A DNA stretch of 64,000 nucleotides from JAOUGY01 sp963785075 (GCA_963785075.1 CAWATW010000006.1:124001-188000), one strand, 5' to 3'. Numbered from the stretch's first letter, positions 43,419 to 55,522 are shown. Numbers and translations: made by a program. Notes: generated by a model not told the origin, from the letters alone.

Positions 43419-44338
43419 CAGGCAGCTCCTGGCTGAGCTCCTCCGTCGGCCTCCCGCAGGTACCGGCTGAGCCCAAGAAGGGAGCCGATGACCCCGGCGA
43501 CCGCCCCGAACACGACGAACAGAACCCCCCAGCGCAGGAAGAACCCGTTCTCGATGGACAGTTGAATCAGTTGGATGGACTCGGTGGCGCCACGCAGGTT
43601 CTGAGAGGCGATCCACACCGTGAGAACGGCGAGCAACGCGCCGAGCAGGCCCTCGATGAGGCCCTCCATCACGAACGGAATGCGGATGTACCAGTTGGAG
43701 GCACCCACGAGTTTCATGATGGACACTTCGTCACGCCGGGCGTAGATGGCCATTCGAATCGTGTTGGCGATGAGGATCACCGCCGACACCCCGAGGACCA
43801 GTGCCAGCCCCAGCCCGAGGAAGTTGAGGACTCTGGACAGGGTTGCGAGCCGCTCGATCTGCGGTCCGAGTGAATTGACCTCTTTGACCGCCGGGTCCAC
43901 CTCCAGCCGCGCAGTCACCGATCGGTACTCGTTGATGTCGTTCAACTCGATCCGGAGAGAGGCTGGGAGCACGGTCGCATCGATGGCATCGACGAGCTCT
44001 GGCCGGTCGGCGAACAAGGTCTTGAACTCGTCATAGGCCGCGAGCTTGTCGACGTAACGCACGGGAGCCTTGACCTCGTCCCACGTCTCGACTTCCACGA
44101 CGAGACCTTGCTGCTGCTCGGGGGTGAGACCACCTTCGTCGGCATCCTTGAGGAATGCGATGACGTGGGTTCCTTCCTGCCACGCCAGCGTGTTGATCCG
44201 AAGGAGCTCGTTCAGCACCAGAGCGCCGAACGCCAAGGCCAGCGATATGAAGACGGCGAGCACCGCGCCCGTCACGACGAGGGCGTTCCGCCGCAGGTTG
44301 ATCAGCGCCTCTCGGGTGAGGTTCGCCAGCCGGTTCAT
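43418..44338 (-). CDS. ftsX: Cell division protein FtsX
   Basis: Permease-like partner of FtsE. 306 residues, four membrane segments (~22-45, ~180-205, ~230-250, ~275-298) and an extracytoplasmic loop (~48-175) with the actinobacterial pattern VIAFLKDADEGG. ATGA overlap with ftsE. Confidence 0.95.
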   Translation of the reverse strand: MNRLANLTREALINLRRNALVVTGAVLAVFISLALAFGALVLNELLRINTLAWQEGTHVIAFLKDADEGGLTPEQQQGLVVEVETWDEVKAPVRYVDKLAAYDEFKTLFADRPELVDAIDATVLPASLRIELNDINEYRSVTARLEVDPAVKEVNSLGPQIERLATLSRVLNFLGLGLALVLGVSAVILIANTIRMAIYARRDEVSIMKLVGASNWYIRIPFVMEGLIEGLLGALLAVLTVWIASQNLRGATESIQLIQLSIENGFFLRWGVLFVVFGAVAGVIGSLLGLSRYLREADGGAQPGAA

Positions 44339-45156
44339 ACGGACGTCCCGTCCTCTGCCGCCGGGGCGACAGGAGTCTCTGGAATGGTCACCGACCCCGG
44401 CACCAACGCCCCGGGCACCATCTCGTCCATGGCCTCGGCATCGATCGCCGGCGGGGCCTCGACGTTGCCCGCAACGAAGTCGTCATACCGTCCGGAAGCC
44501 TGGTCTCGGACGACCGCGCCCTGCTCAAGGGCCACCACCCGCCGCTGCATGGCATCGACGATCGCGTGGTCGTGTGTGGCCATCACGATCGTGGTGCCCG
44601 TTCGGTTGATCCGGTCGAGGAGTTTCATGATCCCCACCGAGTTGGCCGGATCCAGGTTCCCCGTCGGCTCGTCCGCCAGCAGGATCGGGGGCCTGTTCAC
44701 GAATGCCCGAGCCACCGAGACCCGCTGCTGCTCACCGCCGGATAGTTGCCGTGGAAGCCGGTCGCCCTTGTCGTCGAGACCCACGAGATCGAGCACCTGC
44801 TCGACCTGGGCGGCGATGACCGATCGGGGTCGACCCAGTACCTCCAGCGCGAAGGCCACGTTCTCGGAGACGGTCTTGTTGGGAAGGAGCTTGAAGTCCT
44901 GGAACACGGTGCCGATCGATCGCCGTAGATATGGGACCTTCCAGTTCGGAAGCGTGGTGATGTCCTTGCCGGCGACCCAGATCTTCCCGCGGGTGATCGG
45001 CTCCTGACGGAGCATGAGACGAATGAGAGTCGACTTGCCGGAACCGGAGGCTCCGACCAGAAAGACGAATTCACCTTTCTGGATGTCGAGATTCACGTCT
45101 CGGACGGCAACCGTGCCGCCCTCGTAGACCTTTGTCACGTCTTGAAGTCGAATCAC
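44335..45156 (-). CDS. ftsE: Cell division ATP-binding protein FtsE
   Basis: ABC ATPase that couples ATP hydrolysis to peptidoglycan cleavage through FtsX. 273 residues from the GTG at 45154-45156 (MIRLQDVTKVY) with an AGAGG site; an ATG 12 codons upstream is less likely. Walker A GASGSGKST (35-43), Q-loop FQDFKLLP, signature LSGGEQQR, Walker B LLADEPTGNLD. A ~45-residue Pro/Ala/Glu-rich tail is extra. Confidence 0.96.
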   Translation of the reverse strand: MIRLQDVTKVYEGGTVAVRDVNLDIQKGEFVFLVGASGSGKSTLIRLMLRQEPITRGKIWVAGKDITTLPNWKVPYLRRSIGTVFQDFKLLPNKTVSENVAFALEVLGRPRSVIAAQVEQVLDLVGLDDKGDRLPRQLSGGEQQRVSVARAFVNRPPILLADEPTGNLDPANSVGIMKLLDRINRTGTTIVMATHDHAIVDAMQRRVVALEQGAVVRDQASGRYDDFVAGNVEAPPAIDAEAMDEMVPGALVPGSVTIPETPVAPAAEDGTSV

Positions 45157-45314
45157 ATTGGCCTCTGTGAGCTTTTGGGGTGCCGGGCACATGGCTCGGA
45201 CCCGAGCGGGTGTGGCTCACCGGTGTGTCCGCCACGCGGACGTTTCGTGCTTGATCGGGAACCACCGGAGGGTACCAGTGTCGAGATGCAATCCCGGCTT
45301 TTCGGGCTCTGCGG

Positions 45315-46431
45315 TCAGTTCGAGTCGGCCTCGTACTGGGCTCTTCGCCAACGCAGGTAGGACTCGGTGAAGTCTTCGAGATCACCGTCGAGCACAGCCT
45401 GGATGTTCCCGGTTTCGTGATCCGTTCGCAAGTCCTTGACCATCTGATACGGCGCCAACACGTAGGACCGAATCTGTCGTCCCCAGCCTGCTTCTGTCGT
45501 CTCCCCGCGAATGTCCTGTAGCTGGGCCAGCCGTTCCTGGCGCGCCAGTTCGGCCAGCTTCGCCTTCAGGTGGGCCATCGCCTTGGCCTTGTTCTGAAGC
45601 TGGCTCCGCTCGTTCTGGCACGAGGCGACCAGACCGGTGGGCAGATGAGTGATCCGGACCGCCGAGTCGGTGGTGTTGACATGCTGGCCACCGGCACCCT
45701 GGGACCGATACGTGTCGATTCGGAGCTCGTCGTCCTTGATCTCGACGTCGACCTCGTCACCCACCTCCGGAACAACGTCGACGCCTGCGAACGATGTCTG
45801 TCGCCGAGCATTCGAATCGAAGGGGCTGATCCGGACCAAGCGGTGTGTGCCACGTTCGGACTCGAGCGTCCCGTAGGCTCGATCACCGGTGACGGTGAGT
45901 GTCGCCGACTTGATGCCCGCCTCGTCACCCTCCGTCCAATCGTCGATGGTGACCTGATACCCCTTGTTCTCGAGGAATCGGGTGTACATCCGGATCATCA
46001 TCTCCGCCCAGTCCTGTGCGTCCACTCCCCCGGCCCCGGCGTACACGGTCAGGATCGCCGACCTGTCGTCGTACTCGCCGAAGTAGAGCGACTCCAGCTC
46101 GAGCCGATCGAGCTCGCTCATCACCTGACCGAGTTCACCCAAGGCCTCTGTGCGTGAGTCGTCGTCACCGAACTCGATGAGGACCTCGGCATCGTCGAGG
46201 CCGCGTTCGAGGTTGCCGATCAGATCGAAGATGCCTTCGTAGCGGTTGAGCTTCTGGCTGACCGCCTTCGCTCGATTCGGGTCGTCCCAGAGGTCGGCCG
46301 AGCCCGCCTCGGCTCTCAGCTCGTCGAGCTCTGCGGATTTGGCTTCGACGTCAAAGGAACCTCCTGGCGTCGGCGAGCCGGGCCCGGAGTTCGGAGAGAG
46401 TTGCGCGCGGATCGGTGATTTCAATGGTCAT
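45315..46431 (-). CDS. prfB: Peptide chain release factor 2, programmed +1 frameshift
   Basis: Terminates at UGA and UAA. The ATG at 46429-46431 opens a 26-codon frame that ends at an in-frame TGA (46351-46353). The classical slippery CTT-TGA-C and an SD-like AGGAGG (46360-46365) just upstream are present, so the ribosome shifts +1 and reads on from GAC (DVEAKSAELDEL) to 45315, giving 371 residues. SPF tripeptide (RF2 specificity) in RISPFDS and the catalytic GGQ in GAGGQHVN are intact. Confidence 0.95.
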
Positions 46432-46466
46432 GCGTTGCTCTTGGGGGGTCGGGGGATCGTTGTGCG

Positions 46467-46487
46467 GGTACCGAGTACTCAGTACGA
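46467..46487. repeat. Heptamer repeat, 3 units of NGTACNN type
   Basis: GGTACCG, AGTACTC, AGTACGA in phase, 35 bp upstream of prfB. Confidence 0.55.
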
Positions 46488-46553
46488 AGAAGAGTAGATC
46501 GTCCGACGTCGGTTCCTGTCAAGGGAAAACGCCCGGTCGCCAGAAGGCATTCC

Positions 46554-46616
46554 GGTGCCAAGTACCAAGTACCAAGTACAAAGTACCAAGTACTCAGTAC
46601 CAAGTTCTCAGTACTG
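46554..46616. repeat. Heptamer repeat, 9 units of AGTACCA type
   Basis: Nine in-phase 7-mers: consensus AGTACCA with variants GGTGCCA, AGTACAA, AGTACTC, AGTTCTC, AGTACTG. Ends seven bases before the secA stop codon. GTAC cores make it self-complementary. Confidence 0.8.
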
Positions 46617-46623
46617 GTCGCAG

Positions 46624-49233
<2,610 letters not shown>

Positions 49234-49384
49234 AGGGCTCCGATGCTACTGATCTCGGGTGATTGCGGATTCGAGAGCCGTCGGACGCAACCATCCGAAT
49301 TTGGTCCGAATCCGATGTGGCCTGCGGACGACGGCCGGTTGCCCGGGTCCGCGGGCCCGGCGCTCACCGGAGGCAGAGAGCCTC
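49234..49384. other. Gap between secA and response regulator
   Basis: 151 bases. A GC-rich inverted repeat CCGGGTCCGCGGGCCCGG (49337-49354 region) and GAGGC/GCCTC around AGAGA next to the regulator stop could terminate its transcript. Confidence 0.4.
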
Positions 49385-50044
49385 TCAGGAGGCTTTGATC
49401 ATGCCCTCGCGGAGAGCGTACATCACGGCTTCGTTGCGGGAACGGAGGCCGAGCTTGTCGAGGATGTTCCGAACATGGTTCTTCACCGTGTTCTCAGATA
49501 TGAACAGCTGTTCGCCGATCTCGCGCGAGGTCATCCCGTCGGCGATCGCCTGAAGAACTTCGATCTCCCGGCCGGTCAGCGCCGGCCGGCGGGTGGCGTT
49601 GAGCTCGCGGTGCCGTAGGAGATGGGCAACGGTGTCGAAGAGCTTGCCGCCCATGGCCGGCGACACGACGGCGCCGCCTTCGATGACCTCACGTACCCCT
49701 GCGACCAGTTCCTCCATCGGCGTGGTCTTGACGATGTAGCCCCTGGCGCCCGCCTTGATGGCCTTGAGGAGGTCCTCTTCGGACTCCGAGGAAGTCAACA
49801 GGATGACCCGGGTGGTGGGTGAGGCCTCGATGATCTTTGCGACCACATCGAGGCCGGATATCCCTGGCATCAACACGTCGAGCAAGACCAGGTCGGGGGT
49901 GGTGTCACGTGCAATGGAGACGGCGTCGAGAGCCCGATCGGCTTGTCCGGCGATCTCGAAGCCTTCTTCCTTGAACGCGGCACTGAGCCCGGCCTGGAAC
50001 AACGGGGCGTCGTCCACGATGACGATGGAGGGTGCGTTCTTCAT
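49385..50044 (-). CDS. NarL/LuxR-family response regulator
   Basis: 219 residues. Receiver domain with D11-D12, phospho-acceptor D56 and K106; LuxR-type HTH at ~150-215 (LTGREIEVLQAIADGMTSREIGEQL). Its ATG overlaps the hpf stop by 4 bp, so it is co-expressed with the hibernation factor; no histidine kinase is adjacent. The pairing with hpf is also found in other Actinobacteria. Confidence 0.93.
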   Translation of the reverse strand: MKNAPSIVIVDDAPLFQAGLSAAFKEEGFEIAGQADRALDAVSIARDTTPDLVLLDVLMPGISGLDVVAKIIEASPTTRVILLTSSESEEDLLKAIKAGARGYIVKTTPMEELVAGVREVIEGGAVVSPAMGGKLFDTVAHLLRHRELNATRRPALTGREIEVLQAIADGMTSREIGEQLFISENTVKNHVRNILDKLGLRSRNEAVMYALREGMIKAS

Positions 50045-50568
50045 GCTGGTTCTATCAATCCCAATCGGCCGTCGCGGCGGCGGTACAACACGCTTTGTTT
50101 CTCGGTTCCGGCGTTGTGGAAGAAGAAGAAGTCGTGGCCGAGAAGGTCCATCTGGAGGGCCGCCTCGTCGATGGTCATCGGCTTCATCACGAACTGCTTC
50201 GTCCGGACCACATCATCCATCTCGATGGCCGGAGTCTCTTCGATCGCCTGGGTCGGTTTGCGCCGGCTGTCGATGGTGCGCTCTTTCATCCGCCGGAGTT
50301 GTCTGGTGAACCGTTCGACGGCGTCGTCGAGGGCCGCCTCAGGTGTGCTCGCATCGCTGGCGATTCGAACAAACCTGCCTGCGATCGAGCTGCTCAACTC
50401 GATGCGGAATCGCTCGGGCGACCGCCTCGGGTTCTGCTGCTCGAAGAGCTCGACATCGACGCTCGTGTTGTGGTCGAACACGCGGCCGGCATGACCGACT
50501 TTGTCTTCGACCACGCTTCGGAAACCGTCGTCGATCGTCATATTGCGCGCATGCAGTCGAACGTCCAC
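50041..50568 (-). CDS. hpf: Ribosome hibernation promoting factor, long form
   Basis: 175 residues from a GTG. N-terminal S30AE domain (~1-105, MDVRLHARNMTIDDGF) and C-terminal dimerisation domain (~118-175, MTIDEAALQMDLLGHDFFFFHNA and VLYRRRDGRLGLIEP), which mediates 100S ribosome formation. AAAGG site upstream. Confidence 0.95.
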   Translation of the reverse strand: MDVRLHARNMTIDDGFRSVVEDKVGHAGRVFDHNTSVDVELFEQQNPRRSPERFRIELSSSIAGRFVRIASDASTPEAALDDAVERFTRQLRRMKERTIDSRRKPTQAIEETPAIEMDDVVRTKQFVMKPMTIDEAALQMDLLGHDFFFFHNAGTEKQSVLYRRRDGRLGLIEPA

Positions 50569-50622
50569 CTGGCCTGCCTTTCCCCTCAGAGGGACCGTAT
50601 CGGAATCGCTCCAAGAGACTAG

Positions 50623-51204
50623 TCACTGGTGTTTCGGACAATTGGCGCTCGAACTTGAGGCAAGAATGCGCGAGGTCGCCGTGACCGCCCGCTCCGCTCC
50701 GAGCAGGCGGGCGGCAGCGGAAATGGTCACGCCGGTCGTCACGACATCATCGACGACACATGCTCCGGCATCGATGTCCGCACCGACCCGAAACGTCGGG
50801 ACGGTCCGTGCGCCCCTTCCTCTTCCGGCGTGAACGCGACCGCGCAGAGCGGGACGCAGACCCCGCACCATCGGAAGTCCGGTCAGTCGCGCCAGCGCCC
50901 GGGCGATCTCGAGGGCCGGGTCGACGCCGTAGCGCTGGCGACGGGCGGTCGTCCGCGGGACCGGGATCAGCATCGAGGCTCCCGTTGTGAGCGGTGCCAT
51001 CCCCACGGCCAGGAGATCGGCGGCGCCGACCAGTCCGTCGTACTTGAGACGGTGGACGAGCTGACGCGCCGGGCCATCGTGGAGATGTGCGGAACGGACG
51101 AGCACCGTTTCGGCGACGACCCGATCCGGAGCATCGCGTAGGCGGCGCTCACAGACCAAGCACAGGTCGCCTCTCGTCACACCCCGGCATGCGAGGCAGA
51201 TCAT
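50623..51204 (-). CDS. comF: ComF family phosphoribosyltransferase-like protein
   Basis: 193 residues: N-terminal zinc finger C-x2-C..C-x2-C (MICLACRG..CLVCE), then a type I PRTase domain with PVPRTTARRQRYGVD and the PRPP loop CVVDDVVTTGVT (~150). Linked to DNA uptake in naturally competent species; the role elsewhere is open. Confidence 0.9.
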   Translation of the reverse strand: MICLACRGVTRGDLCLVCERRLRDAPDRVVAETVLVRSAHLHDGPARQLVHRLKYDGLVGAADLLAVGMAPLTTGASMLIPVPRTTARRQRYGVDPALEIARALARLTGLPMVRGLRPALRGRVHAGRGRGARTVPTFRVGADIDAGACVVDDVVTTGVTISAAARLLGAERAVTATSRILASSSSANCPKHQ

Positions 51205-51237
51205 GGGGAGAAACTACGCCAGGGGTGTGACAGGCGT

Positions 51238-51328
51238 GCGTCCTGCGTCCTGCGTCTTGCGTCTTGCGTCTCGGGTCTTGGGTCTTGTCGATTACGTCGT
51301 ACGTATTGCGTTCTACGTGTTGCGGTCA
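51238..51328. repeat. Heptamer repeat, 13 units in phase
   Basis: The longest array: two GCGTCCT, two GCGTCTT, then GCGTCTC, two GGGTCTT, followed without a phase break by ACGTNNT-type units, ending in the ahcY stop codon (TCA, 51326-51328). The unit sequence changes mid-array while the 7-bp period is kept. Confidence 0.8.
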
Positions 51329-52573
51329 GGTGCCCTCTTGCCACCCTGTCAGATAGGCTTCCTGCTCCGGGGTGAGCTTCTCGAGACCGCCACCCAACGC
51401 CTGCAGCTTGATGGTGGCGACATACCGATCGATCTCGTCTGCGAGCGTGTAGATCCCCGGATCGAGCTTGCCCTCGTTGGCGACCAGCCATTCCGCTGCG
51501 AGCGCCTGGTTGGAAAACGACATGTCCATGACATCGGCTGGATGGCCTTCCGCCGCCCCCAGGTTCACCAACCGACCTTCGGCGGCAACCAGGATGCGGC
51601 GTCCGTCGGGCATGATGAACTCGTCGAGATTGTTGCGGACCTGCCTCTTGTCGTTCGCCATGTCGGCCAATGACACGAGGTCGAGCTCGATGTCGAAGTG
51701 ACCGGCATTCGAGACGATCGCCCCGTCCTTCATGCGATCGAAGTGGCGACCACGGAGCACGTGCTTGTTACCGGTGACGGTGATGAAGATGTCCCCGATT
51801 TCGGCGGCCTTGTCGGCTGTGAGCACCTGATACCCGTCCATGGCCGCCGACAGCGCTCGCACCGGATCCACCTCGACGACCACGACCTTGGCGCCGAACC
51901 CGTCGGCTCGATCGGCCACACCGCGACCGCAGTTGCCGTATCCCACCACAACGACCGTCAGGCCCGCGATCAACACGTTCGACGCTCTGATGATGCCATC
52001 GAGAGCGGACTGGCCGGTCCCGTACCGGTTGTCGAAGAGATGTTTGGTCGCCGAGTCGTTCACTGCGACGACCGGGAGTCGAAGGGTTCCTTCTTCTGAC
52101 ATGGCCCGGAGTCTGATCACGCCGGTTGTCGTCTCCTCCGTGGAACCGATCGGAGTGATGTCGGTCCGAGATGTGTGTAGAAGGGTGGCGAGGTCGGCCC
52201 CGTCGTCCATGGTGATGTCGGGTTCCATGTCGAGCGTGGCATTGAGGTGGTCGTAGTAGGTCGAATTGTCCTCGCCTCGGATGGCAAACACCGAAATGCC
52301 TTCGGCAACGAGCGCCGCGGCAACGTCATCCTGGGTCGAGAGAGGGTTTGATGCGCAGAGAATCGGTCGCGCCCCCGCATCTCTGAGCGCCAGCATCAGA
52401 TTGGCGGTTTCGGCGGTCACATGGAGACAAGCGGCGACCGTCTTACCCGCCAACGGCTTCTCGGAGCTGAAGCGCTCCCGGATCGTGGACAACACCTGCA
52501 TGCGGCGACCGGCCCAGGAGAGACGTTGAGATCCCTGTTCAGACAGGGTCGGGCTGGCGATGTCGTAGTTCAT
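51326..52573 (-). CDS. ahcY: Adenosylhomocysteinase
   Basis: Hydrolyses S-adenosylhomocysteine to adenosine and homocysteine with bound NAD. 415 residues; NAD motif VVGYGNCGRGVADR (~211) and LHVTAETANLML (substrate site, ~51). It lacks the ~40-residue insert and the C-terminal PFRY-type end of bacterial/eukaryotic enzymes, so it belongs with the short archaeal/Thermotoga-like branch, some members of which prefer S-inosylhomocysteine. Confidence 0.94.
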   Translation of the reverse strand: MNYDIASPTLSEQGSQRLSWAGRRMQVLSTIRERFSSEKPLAGKTVAACLHVTAETANLMLALRDAGARPILCASNPLSTQDDVAAALVAEGISVFAIRGEDNSTYYDHLNATLDMEPDITMDDGADLATLLHTSRTDITPIGSTEETTTGVIRLRAMSEEGTLRLPVVAVNDSATKHLFDNRYGTGQSALDGIIRASNVLIAGLTVVVVGYGNCGRGVADRADGFGAKVVVVEVDPVRALSAAMDGYQVLTADKAAEIGDIFITVTGNKHVLRGRHFDRMKDGAIVSNAGHFDIELDLVSLADMANDKRQVRNNLDEFIMPDGRRILVAAEGRLVNLGAAEGHPADVMDMSFSNQALAAEWLVANEGKLDPGIYTLADEIDRYVATIKLQALGGGLEKLTPEQEAYLTGWQEGT

Positions 52574-52609
52574 TTCGTTTCCATTCTCTGTTGACGAACG
52601 ATCGAGGGC

Positions 52610-52762
52610 TCACTCGATGACCATGTCGGGGATCCCGTCCGTGACGGCATACTCGTGTCCCTCCGAGCACACGAGGACCGAGCGACCCTCGTCCTCCGTG
52701 AGCGCCGAGTAGCACCGTGGACAACGAAGGATCTCCAACAACTGCGGATCGATGAGACTCAT
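52610..52762 (-). CDS. Trm112-like small zinc-ribbon protein
   Basis: 50 residues from the ATG at 52760-52762 (MSLIDPQLLEILRCPRC). Trm112/UPF0434 fold with CPRC and VCSEGHEYAVTDGIPDM. In bacteria these small proteins are probable partners of methyltransferases or of sugar enzymes. Overlaps the manB stop by 4 bp and precedes ahcY by 36 bp, likely one operon. Confidence 0.88.
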   Translation of the reverse strand: MSLIDPQLLEILRCPRCYSALTEDEGRSVLVCSEGHEYAVTDGIPDMVIE

Positions 52763-54102
52763 CCTGTCACCTCTGAGACAACATTCCGAACTCGGGCGAC
52801 GAGGTCGTCGACCGAGACCGGGTCGGGTGCTTCGACGTTGAGCCTGATCAGCGGCTCGGTGTTCGATGCTCGTAGATTGAACCATCGATCCGACCACGAC
52901 ACGGTGATCCCGTCAAGCCGGTCGACGTCGGCATCTGTGAAAGCCGCCTCGACGGCCGCAAAGACGCTCGGAGCGTCGTCGACCCGGAGGTTGATCTCGC
53001 CCGAGGCCGAGTACGGCTCGACCTCGGTCCGGAGCTCCGACAGCTTGGCGCCCGACTCCGAGAGGACTTGCAGCAGGACGAGCATCGCCAGCATGCCCGA
53101 ATCGGCGCGGTAGTTCTGCTCGAAGTAATAGTGGCCCGAATGCTCGCCGCCGAAGACCGCTCCCGATTCGGCCATCACCTGCTTGATGTAGGAATGGCCG
53201 ACCCGTGTTCTGATCGGCCGGCCGCCGTGCTGGACGACCGTCTCGGGCACGGCACGCGACGTGATCAGGTTGTGCACGATCGCCGCGCCCGGATGCCGCG
53301 CCAGGAACCAACGTGCGATGAGCGCGGTGGTGGTGCTCCCCGACAATGGGCGACCGGTGTCATCGATGAAGAAGGCCCGATCGGCGTCGCCGTCGAATGC
53401 GACGCCCAAGTCCGGCCGCTCGCGTTCGACGAGATGCATGAGATCCTTCAGGTTCTCGGACTGCAATGGGTCGGCCGGATGGTTGGGGAACGTTCCATCG
53501 GGTTCCAGGTAGAGGCCGAGGAGGCGGGCCGGCAACCGCGCGAACACCCGGGCCAGCACCACACCTGCCATGCCGTTGCCACCATCGACTGCGACATCGA
53601 GGGCAGCGATCTTCGACGGGTCGACCACCGAGAACAAGTGCTCGACATACCCCGGAATCGGATCCATCGCTGTGACGGTTCCGCCACCAGGGCCGGTGCC
53701 GATGCCTTCGTCGACCATTTGCTTGATCCGGGACAGGCCTGAGTCCCATCCCACCGGTGCCGCTCCGGACCGGCAGAGTTTGATTCCGTTGTACTCACCG
53801 GGGTTGTGCGATGCCGTGATCATCGCGCCGGCGACGTTTTCGGCCCCCGAGATGTAGTAGACGGTGTCCGTCGCCACCTCACCCAAATCGAGCACATCCA
53901 CACCGCGTGAAGTGATTCCCTCGATCAGGGCGCGCCCCAACTCCGGCGAGGACAACCGGCAGTCTCGTCCGACTGCGACGACCGGGGCACCCGAGATCAG
54001 TGCGAATCCTGCGCCGACGTCGCGGACCAATTCGACGCTCAGCTCTCCGGTATCGGTCCTGCCCCTGATGTCGTACGCCTTGAAGACTCGATCGCTGCTC
54101 AT
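52759..54102 (-). CDS. manB: Phosphomannomutase/phosphoglucomutase
   Basis: Interconverts hexose 6- and 1-phosphates for GDP-mannose and glycan synthesis. 447 residues: phosphoserine loop TASHNP (~96-101), metal loop DGDADR (~237), sugar loop GGEHSGHYYF (~319), phosphate-binding RASNTEPLIRLNVE at the end. Confidence 0.95.
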   Translation of the reverse strand: MSSDRVFKAYDIRGRTDTGELSVELVRDVGAGFALISGAPVVAVGRDCRLSSPELGRALIEGITSRGVDVLDLGEVATDTVYYISGAENVAGAMITASHNPGEYNGIKLCRSGAAPVGWDSGLSRIKQMVDEGIGTGPGGGTVTAMDPIPGYVEHLFSVVDPSKIAALDVAVDGGNGMAGVVLARVFARLPARLLGLYLEPDGTFPNHPADPLQSENLKDLMHLVERERPDLGVAFDGDADRAFFIDDTGRPLSGSTTTALIARWFLARHPGAAIVHNLITSRAVPETVVQHGGRPIRTRVGHSYIKQVMAESGAVFGGEHSGHYYFEQNYRADSGMLAMLVLLQVLSESGAKLSELRTEVEPYSASGEINLRVDDAPSVFAAVEAAFTDADVDRLDGITVSWSDRWFNLRASNTEPLIRLNVEAPDPVSVDDLVARVRNVVSEVTG

Positions 54103-54205
54103 ACCCGCCCATGCTCGAAGGTGGCGATTCTACGCCGCCCGCTGGTGATGCCCGATAGCACGTCGTCCGCCGGCGGGACGCATCGGGACTCCCGTGACGC
54201 CGACC

Positions 54206-55444
54206 TCAGCCGACAGGGCCACCGAGCAGCTCAGCGGGCAAGGAACAGTCCCGACCCCGATCGACCAGTGCGCCGCAGGCATCGCCCATCGCCTCGTAGG
54301 CGGATCCGATCGGCGAATCGAACCAGAGCTGATTGCACGACGAGGCGTCGCCGGCGGAGCAGCGTTCCCACAGCGAATCCAGGTCCGGGTCGTCGCCGTA
54401 TCCGAACGGTTCGTCCGGCTCTGCACAGGTCCGCGGCCCCAGATCCCCGTGGCGAGCGCCGCAGGTCGCCCCGAACAGCTCGTAGTCGGAGCCAACCGGC
54501 GCACTCGACGCCAGGGCATCGCAGGCGAAACCGTCTCCACCGTCGCAACCCGCCCACAGCGAGTCCAGGTACGGGTCGTCACCGAGCGACTCCCGACCTG
54601 CCGCCGCCATGCGATCGGCACAGCTTCCGCCGGCGTTTGGCCGGAAGGCTGCTCTCCCACCGCACGTCTCGGCGAACAGCTCGTACATCCCGAACGTCTG
54701 CCAATACAACTCGTCACAGGAGTCGTCGTCGGTCTGGCACCGATCCCACAGCGCGTCGAGCTCGGGGTCGTCCCCGTATACCTGCGATGAACGCTCCGCC
54801 ATCACGACCCCGTCGAGGACTTCCAACTCGTCGTCCAGCCCCGACTGGCCCTCGCCGAGGCCGGCGAAGATCGCCGACGTGAAGGCAGAGGACACCAGAG
54901 ATCCCGGCTCCAACGACGTCGAAATGTCGCAGCGCGCACGCGCCCATGCGTCGACGGCCGCTGCAGACTCTGCTACTCCGTCGGTCTCGTCCAGCCCTTC
55001 CATCGCGGCGACGTTCCCAGACTCCATGGCCGATTTGACCGGCTCAGCCCACCCGGCGAGCCGCGAGAGGTCGGAGGCAACCTCGGAGGGAGCGTGTTCT
55101 GCGATTTCGCCGAGCGCCTCGTAGAAGGCCACAACCGGCCCCACGAACACGGCAAAGCCCTCGGCGTCGGGCATCCCCTCCGAGTCGAGCACTTCCAGCC
55201 CGGCCAGGGCGGCGTTCAGATCCTCGTGCATCTCGGACATGGCGATCTCGAGGCGTGCACACGTCTGCTCGGGGGAGCCGGCAGATTCGATCGAAGCGGT
55301 GGTGACCGCCGTCGAGGGCTCGGTGAGATCCGGGGGTTGATTCGTGTCCGGCGTCAGATCGCCGATACTCGTGCACGCAGCGGCGACGACCGCCAGCGCC
55401 GCGGTCGGGCCCAACGATCTGGCTCTGGTTCTCGTTCGCCGCAC
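54206..55444 (-). CDS. Lipoprotein with three ~55-residue Cys repeats
   Basis: 412 residues from a GTG with GAGG upstream. Signal peptide and lipobox VAAAC (Cys ~24), Thr-rich linker, helical domain (~55-215), then three repeats (~235, ~290, ~350) of the pattern GDDP-x-LD-x-LW-x2-C ... C-x2-L ... YE-x2-G-x2-CG. Each carries about five Cys. The repeat is recognisable from other actinobacterial exported proteins but has no function known to me. Confidence 0.75.
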   Translation of the reverse strand: MRRTRTRARSLGPTAALAVVAAACTSIGDLTPDTNQPPDLTEPSTAVTTASIESAGSPEQTCARLEIAMSEMHEDLNAALAGLEVLDSEGMPDAEGFAVFVGPVVAFYEALGEIAEHAPSEVASDLSRLAGWAEPVKSAMESGNVAAMEGLDETDGVAESAAAVDAWARARCDISTSLEPGSLVSSAFTSAIFAGLGEGQSGLDDELEVLDGVVMAERSSQVYGDDPELDALWDRCQTDDDSCDELYWQTFGMYELFAETCGGRAAFRPNAGGSCADRMAAAGRESLGDDPYLDSLWAGCDGGDGFACDALASSAPVGSDYELFGATCGARHGDLGPRTCAEPDEPFGYGDDPDLDSLWERCSAGDASSCNQLWFDSPIGSAYEAMGDACGALVDRGRDCSLPAELLGGPVG

Positions 55445-55522
55445 AACGCCTCATCGGCGCGGGGCCGGGAGCCCTTGAGACCGGGTGGTCGGTCAAGGGC
55501 TCCGTGTGGACCGATCCAAAGG

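Noticed and set aside
46432..46623. Insertion-sequence ends at the GTAC repeats
   Set aside because: No transposase, terminal inverted repeats or target duplication; the pattern is a 7-bp tandem array.
52574..52609. SAH riboswitch before ahcY
   Set aside because: Only 36 bases separate ahcY from the upstream gene, too short for the aptamer.
54121..54882. 253-residue plus-strand frame
   Set aside because: Arg/Pro-rich shadow of the lipoprotein gene on the other strand, whose signal peptide and repeats are clear.
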